Below, one piece after another: positions 14,562-22,575 of a stretch of 64,000 nucleotides of DNA. How positions within the stretch are numbered: position 1 is the stretch's first letter; the number at the start of each line of letters is the position of its first letter. A program made the translations under genes and the position numbers. Under the pieces are notes generated by a model. That model had not been told where the DNA came from and did no database searches. It saw nothing but the letters and a program-made list of their open reading frames with translations. Origin of the DNA: Actinomycetota bacterium (GTDB taxonomy: Bacteria > Actinomycetota > Acidimicrobiia > Acidimicrobiales > Microtrichaceae); the NCBI GenBank assembly GCA_016703525.1, contig JADJBW010000004.1, positions 231,456 to 295,455 of the forward strand, given 5' to 3'.

Positions 14562-15411
14562 CCGTCTCGATCCGAGCATCACGGCGGCTGCCGACCTCAT
14601 CGTGGTCGCTCGACGGGGCGGTGCAGCAGAACAGCGTTCGCCCGTCCGGCCCGCCGAGCGCCACCGCGTAACACGGTTGCGACGTGGCGACCTCGTCGGT
14701 GACCGCTCCGCCCTCCTCGACGCGCACCGCCTGCGCGCCCAGTGCGTTCGCCACCCAGATGCCACCCGAAACATCGAGGGCGATGCCGTCGGGCGCGATC
14801 AGGCCCGCGGAGAGGTCGGCCCAGACCCGACGGTTCGACAGCGAGCCGTCCGCGGCGATGTCGAAGGCCGTAAGCCTCATGGCGATCGTCTCGGCGACGA
14901 CGAGCGTCGACTCGCCGACGATCACCGTGCCGTTCGGGAACATCATGTCGGCGGCGGCGACCGACACCTGCCCGTCCGGCTGAACCAGGGCCACCACGGT
15001 CCCACCGGGCCCCGAATCGCCCAACAACTCCGCGACGCCGCGGTCGCGGATGAAGCCGTCCAGGTCGAACCCGAAGTTCCCGACGTAGGCGCGGCCGAAC
15101 CGATCCACCACCATGTCGTTGCAGTGCCACGTCGCCAGCGAGCTCAGGTCGGCATGCTCCACCAACGACCCGTCGGGCTCCAGCCGGAGGACCCGCCGGT
15201 CGACCATCGACACCACCAGCATGCGCCCGTCGGGCAGCCAGCCGAGCCCCGACGGCTGGCCTGCAACGGTGGCCAACACGGTGAGCTCGCCGGTCATCGT
15301 GGCGCTCAGCACCTCGTGGCGATAGAAGTCGGAGAAGACCAGGCGGTCGTCGTGCCAGCGGGGCCCCTCGGCGAACGAGAGCCCCGCCAAAAGCGTGGTG
15401 GTGTCGGCCAT
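14524..15411 (-). CDS. SMP-30/gluconolactonase family beta-propeller protein
   Basis: A 295-residue six-bladed propeller of the SMP-30/LRE family, enzymes that hydrolyse lactones using a bound divalent metal. Family marks are the N-terminal FAEGPRWHDDRLVFSDF (metal Glu), GQPSGLGWLPDGRMLV, the CNDMVVDRFGRAYVGN strand (metal Asn) and APDGIALDVSGGIWVAN (metal Asp). Length is normal. It stands alone, converging on barstar and divergent from crotonyl-CoA carboxylase/reductase. Substrate unknown. Confidence 0.88.
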   Translation of the reverse strand: MADTTTLLAGLSFAEGPRWHDDRLVFSDFYRHEVLSATMTGELTVLATVAGQPSGLGWLPDGRMLVVSMVDRRVLRLEPDGSLVEHADLSSLATWHCNDMVVDRFGRAYVGNFGFDLDGFIRDRGVAELLGDSGPGGTVVALVQPDGQVSVAAADMMFPNGTVIVGESTLVVAETIAMRLTAFDIAADGSLSNRRVWADLSAGLIAPDGIALDVSGGIWVANALGAQAVRVEEGGAVTDEVATSQPCYAVALGGPDGRTLFCCTAPSSDHDEVGSRRDARIETVTVSIPAASTER

Positions 15412-15486
15412 TGCGCCATTGAAGCCTCAACGCGGTACGGCGCGACGCCTCGACCACGAAAGCTACCGGGCAGTAACTTCGCATCC

Positions 15487-16842
15487 ATGTCGATGCAGCC
15501 ATTCCTCGATGCGATCCAGTCCGGTGCATCCGGCGACGAGATCGCCAACCTGCCGATTCCCGAGTCCTACCGCGCGGCCCATGTTCTGCGGTCGGAACAG
15601 ACCATGTGGGACGGCGTGGCCAGCGAGGACAAGGACCCACGCAAGTCGCTCCACATCGGCGAGGTGCCGACGCCCGAACTCGCGCCCGACGAGGTGTACC
15701 TCGCGGTCATGGCGAGCTCGATCAACTTCAACACCGTGTGGACCTCGATCTTCGAGCCGCTGCCCACCTTCGGATTCCTCGATCGGCTCGGGCGTGAATC
15801 GAAGTGGGGTGCACGTCACGCCCAGGACTTCCACGTCGTCGGCTCCGACGCCTCCGGCGTGGTCGTGCGTGTGGGATCGGCCGTTCGCAACTGGAAGCCG
15901 GGCGATCGCGTGGTGCTGCACTGCAACCACGTCGACGATCAAGACCCATCGGCGCACAACGACTCGATGCTCGCCGCGAACCAGCGGATCTGGGGCTTCG
16001 AGACGAACTACGGCGGGCTCGCCGAACTGTCGGTCGTGAAGGCGAACCAGCTGATGCCGAAGCCGTCGCACCTCACGTGGGAGGAGTCCGCCGTCACCGG
16101 ACTGTGCGGATCCACCAGCTACCGCATGCTCGTGGGCGACCACGCCGGCCGCATGAAGCAGGGCGACAGCGTGTTCATCTGGGGCGCCACCGGCGGCATC
16201 GGCGCGTATGCGACCCAGCTCGTGCTCAATGGCGGCGGCGTCCCGGTCGGCGTCGTGTCGAGCGAGAGCCGCGTGAAGCTCCTGCAAGCGATGGGGTGCG
16301 AAAACGTCATCGACCGCCGCGAGGAGAACTACAGGTTCTGGGCCGACGAGCACACCCAGGACGAAGGCGAGTGGCGTCGCCTCGGCAAGAAGGTCCGCTC
16401 GCTCATCGGCGACGACCCCGACATCGTCTTCGAACACCCCGGTCGCCAGACCATGGGCGCGTCGGTGTTCATCACCAAGCGCGGCGGCACCATCGTCACC
16501 TGCGCCGCGACCTCGGGCTACATGATCGAGTACGACAACCGGCACCTGTGGATGAAGCTCAAGAGCATCGTGTCCAGCCACTTCGCGAACTACCAAGAGG
16601 CCTGGGAGATGAACCGCCTCATCGACCGTGGCGTGATCCAGCCGGTGATGAGCGAGGTGTTCCCGCTCGACCAGACCGGCGAAGCGGCGCTCAAGGTGCA
16701 CCGCAACCAGGGCGAGGGCAAGCTCGCCGTGCTGTGCCTCTCACCCGAGGCCGGCATGGGCGTGAGCGACGCCGAGAAGCGTGACCGCATCGGCGAGGAC
16801 CGCATCACGCTGTACCAGCGCCACGCCCGCGGCGAACTCTGA
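15487..16842 (+). CDS. ccr: Crotonyl-CoA carboxylase/reductase
   Basis: Reductive carboxylation of crotonyl-CoA to ethylmalonyl-CoA with NADPH and CO2, the key step of the ethylmalonyl-CoA pathway. The 451-residue MDR-family protein keeps the CO2-binding residues described for the Kitasatospora enzyme: Asn in SSINFNTVW, Phe-Glu in IWGFETNYGG and His in SSHFANYQEAW. The nucleotide loop is WGATGGIGAYATQL. The start at ATG 15487 is supported by TAACTT ending 7 nt before it; a much longer open frame upstream overlaps the SMP-30 gene in reverse and is not real. Thiolase, epimerase and propionyl-CoA carboxylase nearby fit the same pathway. Confidence 0.95.
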   Translation: MSMQPFLDAIQSGASGDEIANLPIPESYRAAHVLRSEQTMWDGVASEDKDPRKSLHIGEVPTPELAPDEVYLAVMASSINFNTVWTSIFEPLPTFGFLDRLGRESKWGARHAQDFHVVGSDASGVVVRVGSAVRNWKPGDRVVLHCNHVDDQDPSAHNDSMLAANQRIWGFETNYGGLAELSVVKANQLMPKPSHLTWEESAVTGLCGSTSYRMLVGDHAGRMKQGDSVFIWGATGGIGAYATQLVLNGGGVPVGVVSSESRVKLLQAMGCENVIDRREENYRFWADEHTQDEGEWRRLGKKVRSLIGDDPDIVFEHPGRQTMGASVFITKRGGTIVTCAATSGYMIEYDNRHLWMKLKSIVSSHFANYQEAWEMNRLIDRGVIQPVMSEVFPLDQTGEAALKVHRNQGEGKLAVLCLSPEAGMGVSDAEKRDRIGEDRITLYQRHARGEL

Positions 16843-16879
16843 ACGACCAACGGCTGGCCGACGCCTGATCGACCGACTG

Positions 16880-16914
16880 CGCCGCGGGCGAACTACGCCG
16901 GATCGCCCGCGGCG
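16880..16914. terminator. Bidirectional terminator between ccr and the methyltransferase gene
   Basis: CGCCGCGGGCGA (16880-16891) pairs perfectly with TCGCCCGCGGCG (16903-16914). The second arm lies in the last codons of the convergent methyltransferase gene. Confidence 0.6.
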
Positions 16915-18419
16915 TACCGCTTGAGACGCTCCACGTCGGGCGTGTCGCGCAGCCCGATCACGTCGAACACCGGAAGGTGGGCGTTCGGGTCGCCTGCGGC
17001 GTTCACCTGACGCAGCGCCTTCCCTCCCGCGCCGTGCCGCTGTGGCAGATCGGTGCTGAGCAGCAGCAACCGCGGCGGATCGGCCACGCCGGAGGCAGCG
17101 TGGTGCGCGTGGATCACGGCGGCCTTGCCGATCGCCTTCCACAGGGTGTCGGTTCGCCGGAGCCCAGGGCGCGACGAGGAGAAGGCTCCCGACACGTCGA
17201 GGTACCAGCGGCCTCCGAGGGCGTCGCGAGCCTCGAAGTTCACCTCGACGCCGCACGGCAGCTTCACGTGTTCGCGCACATCGGAGAACCCGAGGTGCGC
17301 GAGCAGGTCGCGTGCGAACTCGTGCACTCGACGGCCGTCGCGCGACGCGCGCGCCTGGAAGTCGGCGTCGGATTCGCCCGACCCCGAATCGCCCGACCCC
17401 GAATCACCATCGGCCGAGGCCGTCGTGCGGGCAGCGCCACCGCTCGCGGGCAGGAGGTACGGACGCGGCGGTGCGGACGGTGCGGCGACGAGTCGTTCCC
17501 GTTCGGCCTCGACGCGCCCGAGCGCCGCGTCGACGTAGGCGGCGTCGGTGTCGTAGCCGAGGAAGTGCCGGTCGGTTCGCACCGCCGCGACCGCCGAGGT
17601 GCCCGACCCCATGAACGGGTCGAGCACCACATCGCCGGCATAGGTGTAGAGGTTGATCAGCCGTTCCGGCAGTTCCACCGGAAAGGGCGCCGGATGGCCG
17701 ATGCGCGACGCGCTCTCGGGCGCGAACTCCCACACGTCGGTGGTGAAGTCCATGAACTCGTCGCGGGTGATCGTGGACGCCGACGGCAGGCCGGCCGCGT
17801 GACGCTCTTCCTTCTTCTTGGCCCGATCGAACCGACCCTTCGACGCGATGACGATGCGTTCGCTCAGGTCACGCAACACGGGGTTGGTCGGCTGCTGGAA
17901 CGAGCCCCATGCGCAGTTGCCCGAGGCGCCGCGCGACTTGACCCAGATCACCTCGCCGCGCAGGAGCAACCCCAGGTCGTCCTGCAGGATCGCGATCACG
18001 TCGGCGGACAGTGAGCGGTAGGGGCGCCGACCGAGATTCGCCACGTTCACCGCGATGCGCCCGCCCGGTTCGAGCACCCGGACGCACTCGCGAAACACCG
18101 AGCGCAACATGTCGAGGTACGTGTGGTACGAGTCGGGAATGTGGCCGCGGCCGATGTCTTCTTCGTATGCCTTTCCGGCGAAATAGGGCGGTGAGGTGAC
18201 CACGAGTGCGACCGAGTTGTCGCGCACCGCGGACATGTCGGCGGACGATCCGACGATGATGCGGTCGAGTTCGCTGCCGGCGAGCCGCTCGATCGTGTCG
18301 TCGTCGTCGAGCACCGGAACCGGGAACCGCTCGTAGAACCCCGACGAATCGTGGCTCTCGCGCCGCGACACTCCGAAATTCGACGTTGCCGTCGAACGGA
18401 CGCGGCGGGGCGAAGACAT
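16893..18419 (-). CDS. Site-specific DNA methyltransferase (beta class) with an extra C-terminal domain
   Basis: Methylates an exocyclic amine (N6-adenine or N4-cytosine) in a specific DNA sequence. The 508-residue protein has motif IV as TSPPY near residue 70, then GGRIAVNVANLG, and motif I as DPFMGSGTSA near residue 245; this order defines the beta class. A Ser/Gly/Asp linker (about 310-335) leads to a C-terminal domain of about 160 residues with a WYLDVSGAF strand and HAHHAASG segment that I cannot name. No restriction gene is next to it. The start at 18419 is supported by TATGCT ending 7 nt upstream; the open frame continues further but without support. Confidence 0.88.
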   Translation of the reverse strand: MSSPRRVRSTATSNFGVSRRESHDSSGFYERFPVPVLDDDDTIERLAGSELDRIIVGSSADMSAVRDNSVALVVTSPPYFAGKAYEEDIGRGHIPDSYHTYLDMLRSVFRECVRVLEPGGRIAVNVANLGRRPYRSLSADVIAILQDDLGLLLRGEVIWVKSRGASGNCAWGSFQQPTNPVLRDLSERIVIASKGRFDRAKKKEERHAAGLPSASTITRDEFMDFTTDVWEFAPESASRIGHPAPFPVELPERLINLYTYAGDVVLDPFMGSGTSAVAAVRTDRHFLGYDTDAAYVDAALGRVEAERERLVAAPSAPPRPYLLPASGGAARTTASADGDSGSGDSGSGESDADFQARASRDGRRVHEFARDLLAHLGFSDVREHVKLPCGVEVNFEARDALGGRWYLDVSGAFSSSRPGLRRTDTLWKAIGKAAVIHAHHAASGVADPPRLLLLSTDLPQRHGAGGKALRQVNAAGDPNAHLPVFDVIGLRDTPDVERLKRYAAGDPA

Positions 18420-18485
18420 GGCGGCGAGCATAGGACGGCGAGCCGACACCGAGATCAGGGCTGCGTCGGGCGATAGCTTCGCCCG

Positions 18486-19079
18486 ATGGCATCGGCCAAA
18501 GCGTTCGACGCGTACATCTTCGACCTCGATGGGGTGGTTCGACACTTCGACCGGATGGAGGAGGAGGCGATCGAGCGACGCCACGGACTCGCCCCCGGCA
18601 GCATGATTCACGCCGCGTTCGGAAGCGAACTCGGCAACGAGTTCATCTGTGGGCGCATCGACCATCCGGAGTTCGAGGCCCGCCTCGCAACGGTGATCGG
18701 CCCCGGCGCCGCCGCGGAGTTACTGGCGATGCGCCCCGAGGTCGATCACGGGGTGGTCTCGTTGATCGAGGCGTTGCGCGCGGATGCTCCCGTCGCGCTG
18801 CTCACCAACGGCTCGACGCGCACGGCGCACGAACTCGCGGCCGCCGGCCTGTCGGCCGCGTTCGACATGGTGGTGAACTCGGCCACGCTCGGCATCGCCA
18901 AACCGGCGGTCGAGATCTACCTGCACGCGACCGGGCGCCTCGGCGTACCACCCGAGCGGACGCTCTTTGTCGATGATCGACCGCTGAACATCGACGGCGC
19001 CCGCACCGCAGGACTCGTGGCGCATCATTTCGTCGGACTCGACGAGTTGCGTCGATTCCTCGGGCGCGCCGCGCCCTGA
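18486..19079 (+). CDS. HAD-superfamily phosphatase
   Basis: A 197-residue haloacid-dehalogenase-like hydrolase. Motif I is IFDLDGVVRHF (nucleophile and acid/base Asp), motif II LLTNGS, motif III the Lys in GIAKPAVEIY, and motif IV FVDDRPLN. The small helical cap after motif I is type C1. TAGCTT at 18474-18479, exactly -12 to -7 of the ATG, indicates a leaderless transcript. It is divergent from the methyltransferase gene. The substrate, probably a small phosphorylated metabolite, cannot be inferred. Confidence 0.9.
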   Translation: MASAKAFDAYIFDLDGVVRHFDRMEEEAIERRHGLAPGSMIHAAFGSELGNEFICGRIDHPEFEARLATVIGPGAAAELLAMRPEVDHGVVSLIEALRADAPVALLTNGSTRTAHELAAAGLSAAFDMVVNSATLGIAKPAVEIYLHATGRLGVPPERTLFVDDRPLNIDGARTAGLVAHHFVGLDELRRFLGRAAP

Positions 19080-19151
19080 TCGCCCGGCGGATACGGGCGG
19101 ACGGGCAGCGCGGCCGTGAACGATCCTCTGCGCTCGTGGGAAACTGGCGGC

Positions 19152-19553
19152 ATGCTGTTGACCGAGATCGACCACATCGCCATCGCCGTCCGGGACCTGG
19201 AGGCGGCCATCCACTACTACGCCGAGGCCTTCGGCGCCGAGGTCCACCACCGCGAGATCGTCGAGTCCGACGGCGTGGAGGAGGCGCTGGTGAAGGTCGC
19301 CGACAGCTACATCCAGCTCACCGCCGCCACCCGGCCGGATTCGCCGATTGCCAAGGCGATCGAGAAGCGGGGCGAGGGGCTGCACCACGTGGGCTACCGG
19401 GTCGATGACTGCGCCGAAGCGCTCGCCGCCATGGTCGCCGCCGGGGCGACCCCCATCGACGCCGCCCCCCGGCCCGGCAGCCGCGGCACGACGGTCGCGT
19501 TCATCCACCCGAAGGGCAGCTTCGGAACGCTCATCGAACTCGTACAGGAGTAG
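19152..19553 (+). CDS. mce: Methylmalonyl-CoA epimerase
   Basis: Interconverts (2S)- and (2R)-methylmalonyl-CoA, linking propionyl-CoA carboxylase to methylmalonyl-CoA mutase. This 133-residue glyoxalase-fold protein shows all four metal ligands of the family: His in DHIAIAV, Gln in SYIQLTA, His in GLHHVGYRV and Glu in LIELVQE at the C-terminus. ATG 19152 gives the family's usual length; upstream in-frame starts add unrelated residues. The substrate arises from the carboxylase encoded at 25.2-27 kb and from the ccr pathway. Confidence 0.92.
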   Translation: MLLTEIDHIAIAVRDLEAAIHYYAEAFGAEVHHREIVESDGVEEALVKVADSYIQLTAATRPDSPIAKAIEKRGEGLHHVGYRVDDCAEALAAMVAAGATPIDAAPRPGSRGTTVAFIHPKGSFGTLIELVQE

Positions 19554-19576
19554 ACGAGCGTCCGGACGCGGCCGAG

Positions 19577-19604
19577 GGGTCGGCGGCTCGACGGCCGCCG
19601 ACCC
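19577..19604. terminator. Terminator between the epimerase and yceI genes
   Basis: GGGTCGGCGGC (19577-19587) pairs perfectly with GCCGCCGACCC (19594-19604) around a 6-nt loop between convergent genes. Confidence 0.65.
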
Positions 19605-19620
19605 GTCGGGTCGCTCCGGG

Positions 19621-20187
19621 TCAGCTGGCCGGGAGGGCCTGCACCTCGAGTTCGAGCTTGACGGTGTTGCCGATGAGCACGCCACCGGCCTCGAGGGGAG
19701 CGTTGAACGACACGCCGAACTCGTCGCGTTCCACCGATCCCTCGGCGGCGAACAGGGCCTTGGTGTTGCCGAACGGATCGGTCACGAGACCGCCGTAGGT
19801 CACCTCCAGCGGCACGGGCTTGGTCACGCCCTTGATCGTGAGGTCGCCCTGGACCGTCCACGTCGAGCCGGACCCCGGGGTCACCGATGTCGAGCGATAG
19901 GTCGCCGTGGGATGCTCCTCGGTGCCGAAGAAGTCGCCGCTCAGCACGTGGCCGTCGCGCTGGGCGTCGCCCGAGCTGAAGCTGGCCATGTCGATGTCCA
20001 CCGACAGGGTCGACGCGGAGGGATCCTCCGCGATGACGATCTCCGCCGACCACGTGGCGAACCGGGCGCGGACCTTCGAGATCATCAGGTGGCGGGCAAC
20101 GAGCTCGAGGCTCGAGTGGCTGGGGTCGATCTGGTAGGTGCCGGCGGGCGGAACGTTGCGGCCGTCGATGGTGCGATCGGATGACAT
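19621..20187 (-). CDS. YceI-family lipid-binding protein
   Basis: A 188-residue lipocalin-like beta-barrel protein of the YceI family, which binds polyisoprenoid-type lipids in other bacteria. Marks are GTYQIDPSHSSLELVARHLMI at the start (split over one strand pair), DGHVLSGDFFGTEEHPTATY, and GDLTIKGVTKPVPLEV. No signal peptide is visible, so it may stay in the cytoplasm. AAGGAG stands before ATG 20187. A perfect palindrome 10 bp upstream and a divergent MarR gene suggest local repression. A membrane-anchored relative is encoded at 27.0-27.7 kb. Confidence 0.9.
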   Translation of the reverse strand: MSSDRTIDGRNVPPAGTYQIDPSHSSLELVARHLMISKVRARFATWSAEIVIAEDPSASTLSVDIDMASFSSGDAQRDGHVLSGDFFGTEEHPTATYRSTSVTPGSGSTWTVQGDLTIKGVTKPVPLEVTYGGLVTDPFGNTKALFAAEGSVERDEFGVSFNAPLEAGGVLIGNTVKLELEVQALPAS

Positions 20188-20197
20188 GACGTACTCC

Positions 20198-20209
20198 TTC
20201 AAATTTGAA
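20198..20209. promoter_or_regulatory. Palindromic operator candidate for the MarR regulator
   Basis: TTCAAATTTGAA, a perfect AT-rich 12-bp palindrome in GC-rich surroundings, lies 10 bp upstream of the yceI start and 77 bp before the divergent marR start. It would cover the yceI ribosome-binding region or transcript start. Confidence 0.6.
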
Positions 20210-20286
20210 TGACTAGCCGTGTAACCAGCCTGCCTCGCCGCGCATTCCCACCGGCCCCGGGAAATCGCGTCGCTACGCTGATCGAG

Positions 20287-20745
20287 ATGTCCACCCCACC
20301 CCGATGGCTCAGCGCCGAGGAACAGCTCGCCTGGCGCGCCGTGCTCGACCTCGTGATCGAGGTGCGACGAGAGATGGACCGCGGGGTCGCGGCGTTCGAC
20401 CTCGACGGCGACGACTACGAGATCCTCGTGCGAATCTCCGAGTCGCCCGACGGCCAACTCCGAATGGCCGAACTCGCATCCCAGTCGACGATCGCACCGA
20501 GCCGGCTGTCGTATCGCGTCGACCGTCTCGAACGGCGCGGCATCGTCGAACGCATCGACTGTCCGACCGATCGCCGCGGCCTGCTCGCCACGCTGACATC
20601 GCAGGGCAGGGAGCTGCTCGACCGGGCGGCACCCGCGCACGTCGAGGGTGTGCGCACCCTGCTGATCGACCCACTCGGGTCCGATGGGTTCATCGCCCTC
20701 GGCGCCGTCGCCGGACAGATCCTCGCCTCTCGGCTCGAACCATGA
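20287..20745 (+). CDS. MarR-family transcriptional regulator
   Basis: A 152-residue winged-helix dimer typical of MarR. The recognition region reads LRMAELASQSTIAPSRLSYR followed by the wing VDRLERRGIVERIDCPTDRR, ending in GRELLDRAAPAHVEGV. TACGCT ends 7 nt before ATG 20287, suggesting leaderless expression. It is divergent from yceI, with a TTCAAATTTGAA palindrome between them, so autoregulation and yceI control are likely. The ligand is unknown. Confidence 0.9.
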   Translation: MSTPPRWLSAEEQLAWRAVLDLVIEVRREMDRGVAAFDLDGDDYEILVRISESPDGQLRMAELASQSTIAPSRLSYRVDRLERRGIVERIDCPTDRRGLLATLTSQGRELLDRAAPAHVEGVRTLLIDPLGSDGFIALGAVAGQILASRLEP

Positions 20746-20767
20746 GCCGGAAGCCAGGGTGGCCGCG

Positions 20768-21934
20768 ATGACCACACCGCTGCACGGGTTGCGGGTCGTG
20801 GACCTCTCCACGGTCGTGGCCGGTCCCGGATGTGCGCGCTACCTCGCCGACTTCGGCGCGACCGTGGTGAAGGTCGAGCGGCCCAGCGGGGGCGACACAA
20901 CCCGCTCGATGGGGTTCGTCGACCCCGCGGACCCCGATGGATCGTCGCTGTTCTGGAAGCTCATCGGCCGCAACAAGTCGTGCGTCGTGGCCGACCTGAA
21001 GGACCCCGTCGACCGCGACCGCGTCGCCCGCCTGATCGACGGCGCCGACGTGGTGATCGAGAACTTGCGCCCCGGCGGCCTGGAGCGGCTCGGGCTGGAC
21101 CCGAGCGACCTGCTCGCCCGCAATCCGCGGCTGATCGTCACGCGCGTGACGGGGTTCGGCCAGGACGGGCCGTATGCGCCGCGAGCCGGGTTCGCGACGA
21201 TCGCCGAGGCCATGTCCGGCTTCGCCGGCCTCAACGGCGAGCCCGACGGCGGGCCGATCCTCCCGCCGATCGCGCTGACCGACGAACTCACGGCGCTCGC
21301 GGCGGCATTCGCCACGATGGTCGCCGTGCACTCCGGGGTCGGACAGATCGTCGATGTGAACCTGCTCGAGACCCTGCTGCAAACGATGGGCCCGCTGCCG
21401 GCTGCGCATGCGGCGACGGGGTACCTGCAGCCGAGGCTCGGCTCGGGCATTCCGTATTCGGTACCCCGCGGTACATGGCGGTCTCGAGACGGCCGATGGA
21501 TCGCCGTGAGCGCGAGCCACGCCAGCGTGGCCCGCCGTGTGCTCGACCTGATCGGACTGGGCGACGACCCCGAACTCCGGACGTTCGCGAGCCGGGTGGA
21601 ACACCGCGACCGGATCGATCGCCGCCTCGCGGAGTGGATCGGCGAGCGCGACGCCGACGTCGTGCTCGCCGAGTTCGAGCGGGCCGAGGCGGCCGCCGCG
21701 CCGATCTACGACATGGCCGACGTGCTGGCCGACCCACACCTCGCGGCCCGCCGGGCTTTCGTCGAGGTCGACGGCGTGACGATGCAGGGCCTCATCGCCA
21801 GACTGTCCGCCACGCCGGGAGCCATCCGACACGCCGGCCGGCCACTCGGCGCCGATCAGGCCATCCTCGGCACCGATGACCCGTGGGCGGCCGCAGACCC
21901 GCCTTCACACCCGCCAGGGAGCGCCGCGACATGA
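20768..21934 (+). CDS. CaiB/BaiF (family III) CoA-transferase
   Basis: Moves CoA between carboxylic acids. The 388-residue protein starts with the family signature LRVVDLSTVVAGPGCARYLADFG, split over strand and helix, then VVKVERPSGGD, GRNKSCVVADLKDP and ENLRPGGLERLGLD. The Asp in PPIALTDELTAL sits where the family has its catalytic Asp. ATG 20768 lies 22 nt after marR. It overlaps the following SnoaL-like gene by four bases (ATGA). The natural substrate is not evident; acyl-CoA genes on either side suggest a role in carboxylic acid or steroid breakdown. Confidence 0.88.
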   Translation: MTTPLHGLRVVDLSTVVAGPGCARYLADFGATVVKVERPSGGDTTRSMGFVDPADPDGSSLFWKLIGRNKSCVVADLKDPVDRDRVARLIDGADVVIENLRPGGLERLGLDPSDLLARNPRLIVTRVTGFGQDGPYAPRAGFATIAEAMSGFAGLNGEPDGGPILPPIALTDELTALAAAFATMVAVHSGVGQIVDVNLLETLLQTMGPLPAAHAATGYLQPRLGSGIPYSVPRGTWRSRDGRWIAVSASHASVARRVLDLIGLGDDPELRTFASRVEHRDRIDRRLAEWIGERDADVVLAEFERAEAAAAPIYDMADVLADPHLAARRAFVEVDGVTMQGLIARLSATPGAIRHAGRPLGADQAILGTDDPWAAADPPSHPPGSAAT

Positions 21935-22518
21935 ACGACACCACCCCGCACGACACCGCCGTGCACGACACCGCCGCGCACGACACCACCGCGCACGACA
22001 CCGCCGCGGCGAACGCTGATGGACGCGTCGCCGGCCCGGAACGACTCGCCGACCTCGCCGCTATCCGCGACCTCGTCGTGTCGTACGGGTTCGCCGTCGA
22101 CGACCGCGACTGGGTCCGGTGGCGGGCGCTGTACACCGACGATGCAACCCTCGACTACACCCACAGCGGCGGAATCGCCGGTTCGGTCGACGAGGTGGCG
22201 GCGTGGATGCCCGGCGCCACCTCGATCTTCGTCTGGAGCCTCCACTCGGTGCTCACCCACGAGATCCGCTTCACCGGCGCCGACACCGCCACAGGCAGGG
22301 TGCACCTGTTCAACCGCAACGGCGTCGAATGGGACGGCGCGATGGAACTGCTCGACGTGGGAGGGCTCTACCAGGACGAGTACCGACGGGTCGATGGCGC
22401 GTGGCGATTCACCCGCCGCGTGGAGCACTCCCACTACATCACCGGCGGCGGCCTGGCCGCTGTCGTACGCGAACTCGCGGCGACGACGGCTCCAGACAAG
22501 CGCCCGCCCATCGGCTGA
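21931..22518 (+). CDS. SnoaL-like (NTF2-fold) protein with a His-Asp-Thr repeat tail
   Basis: A 195-residue protein of the SnoaL-like family, cone-shaped alpha+beta folds found in small hydratases, isomerases and dehydratases. The core runs from LADLAAIRDLVVSYGFAVDD through WRALYTDDATLDYT to DEYRRVDGAWRFTRR. The first 25 residues are unusual: a 15-bp unit repeated four times encodes HDTA(A/V/T) repeats. Translational overlap (ATGA) with the CoA-transferase suggests joint action on the same substrate, which is unknown. Confidence 0.8.
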   Translation: MNDTTPHDTAVHDTAAHDTTAHDTAAANADGRVAGPERLADLAAIRDLVVSYGFAVDDRDWVRWRALYTDDATLDYTHSGGIAGSVDEVAAWMPGATSIFVWSLHSVLTHEIRFTGADTATGRVHLFNRNGVEWDGAMELLDVGGLYQDEYRRVDGAWRFTRRVEHSHYITGGGLAAVVRELAATTAPDKRPPIG

Positions 22519-22575
22519 CTACCCCGACTCGCGGCCGAGCCGCTGAGATCGGGCCGAATGTGGCAGGGTTCTGCG

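Noticed and set aside
14602..15486. A long N-terminal extension of crotonyl-CoA carboxylase/reductase
   Set aside because: It is the reverse of the SMP-30 gene, and a -10 box lies just before ATG 15487.
16893..17400. Active PD-(D/E)XK nuclease domain in the methyltransferase C-terminus
   Set aside because: The candidate strand reads DVS rather than D/E-x-K, so a catalytic site is not supported.
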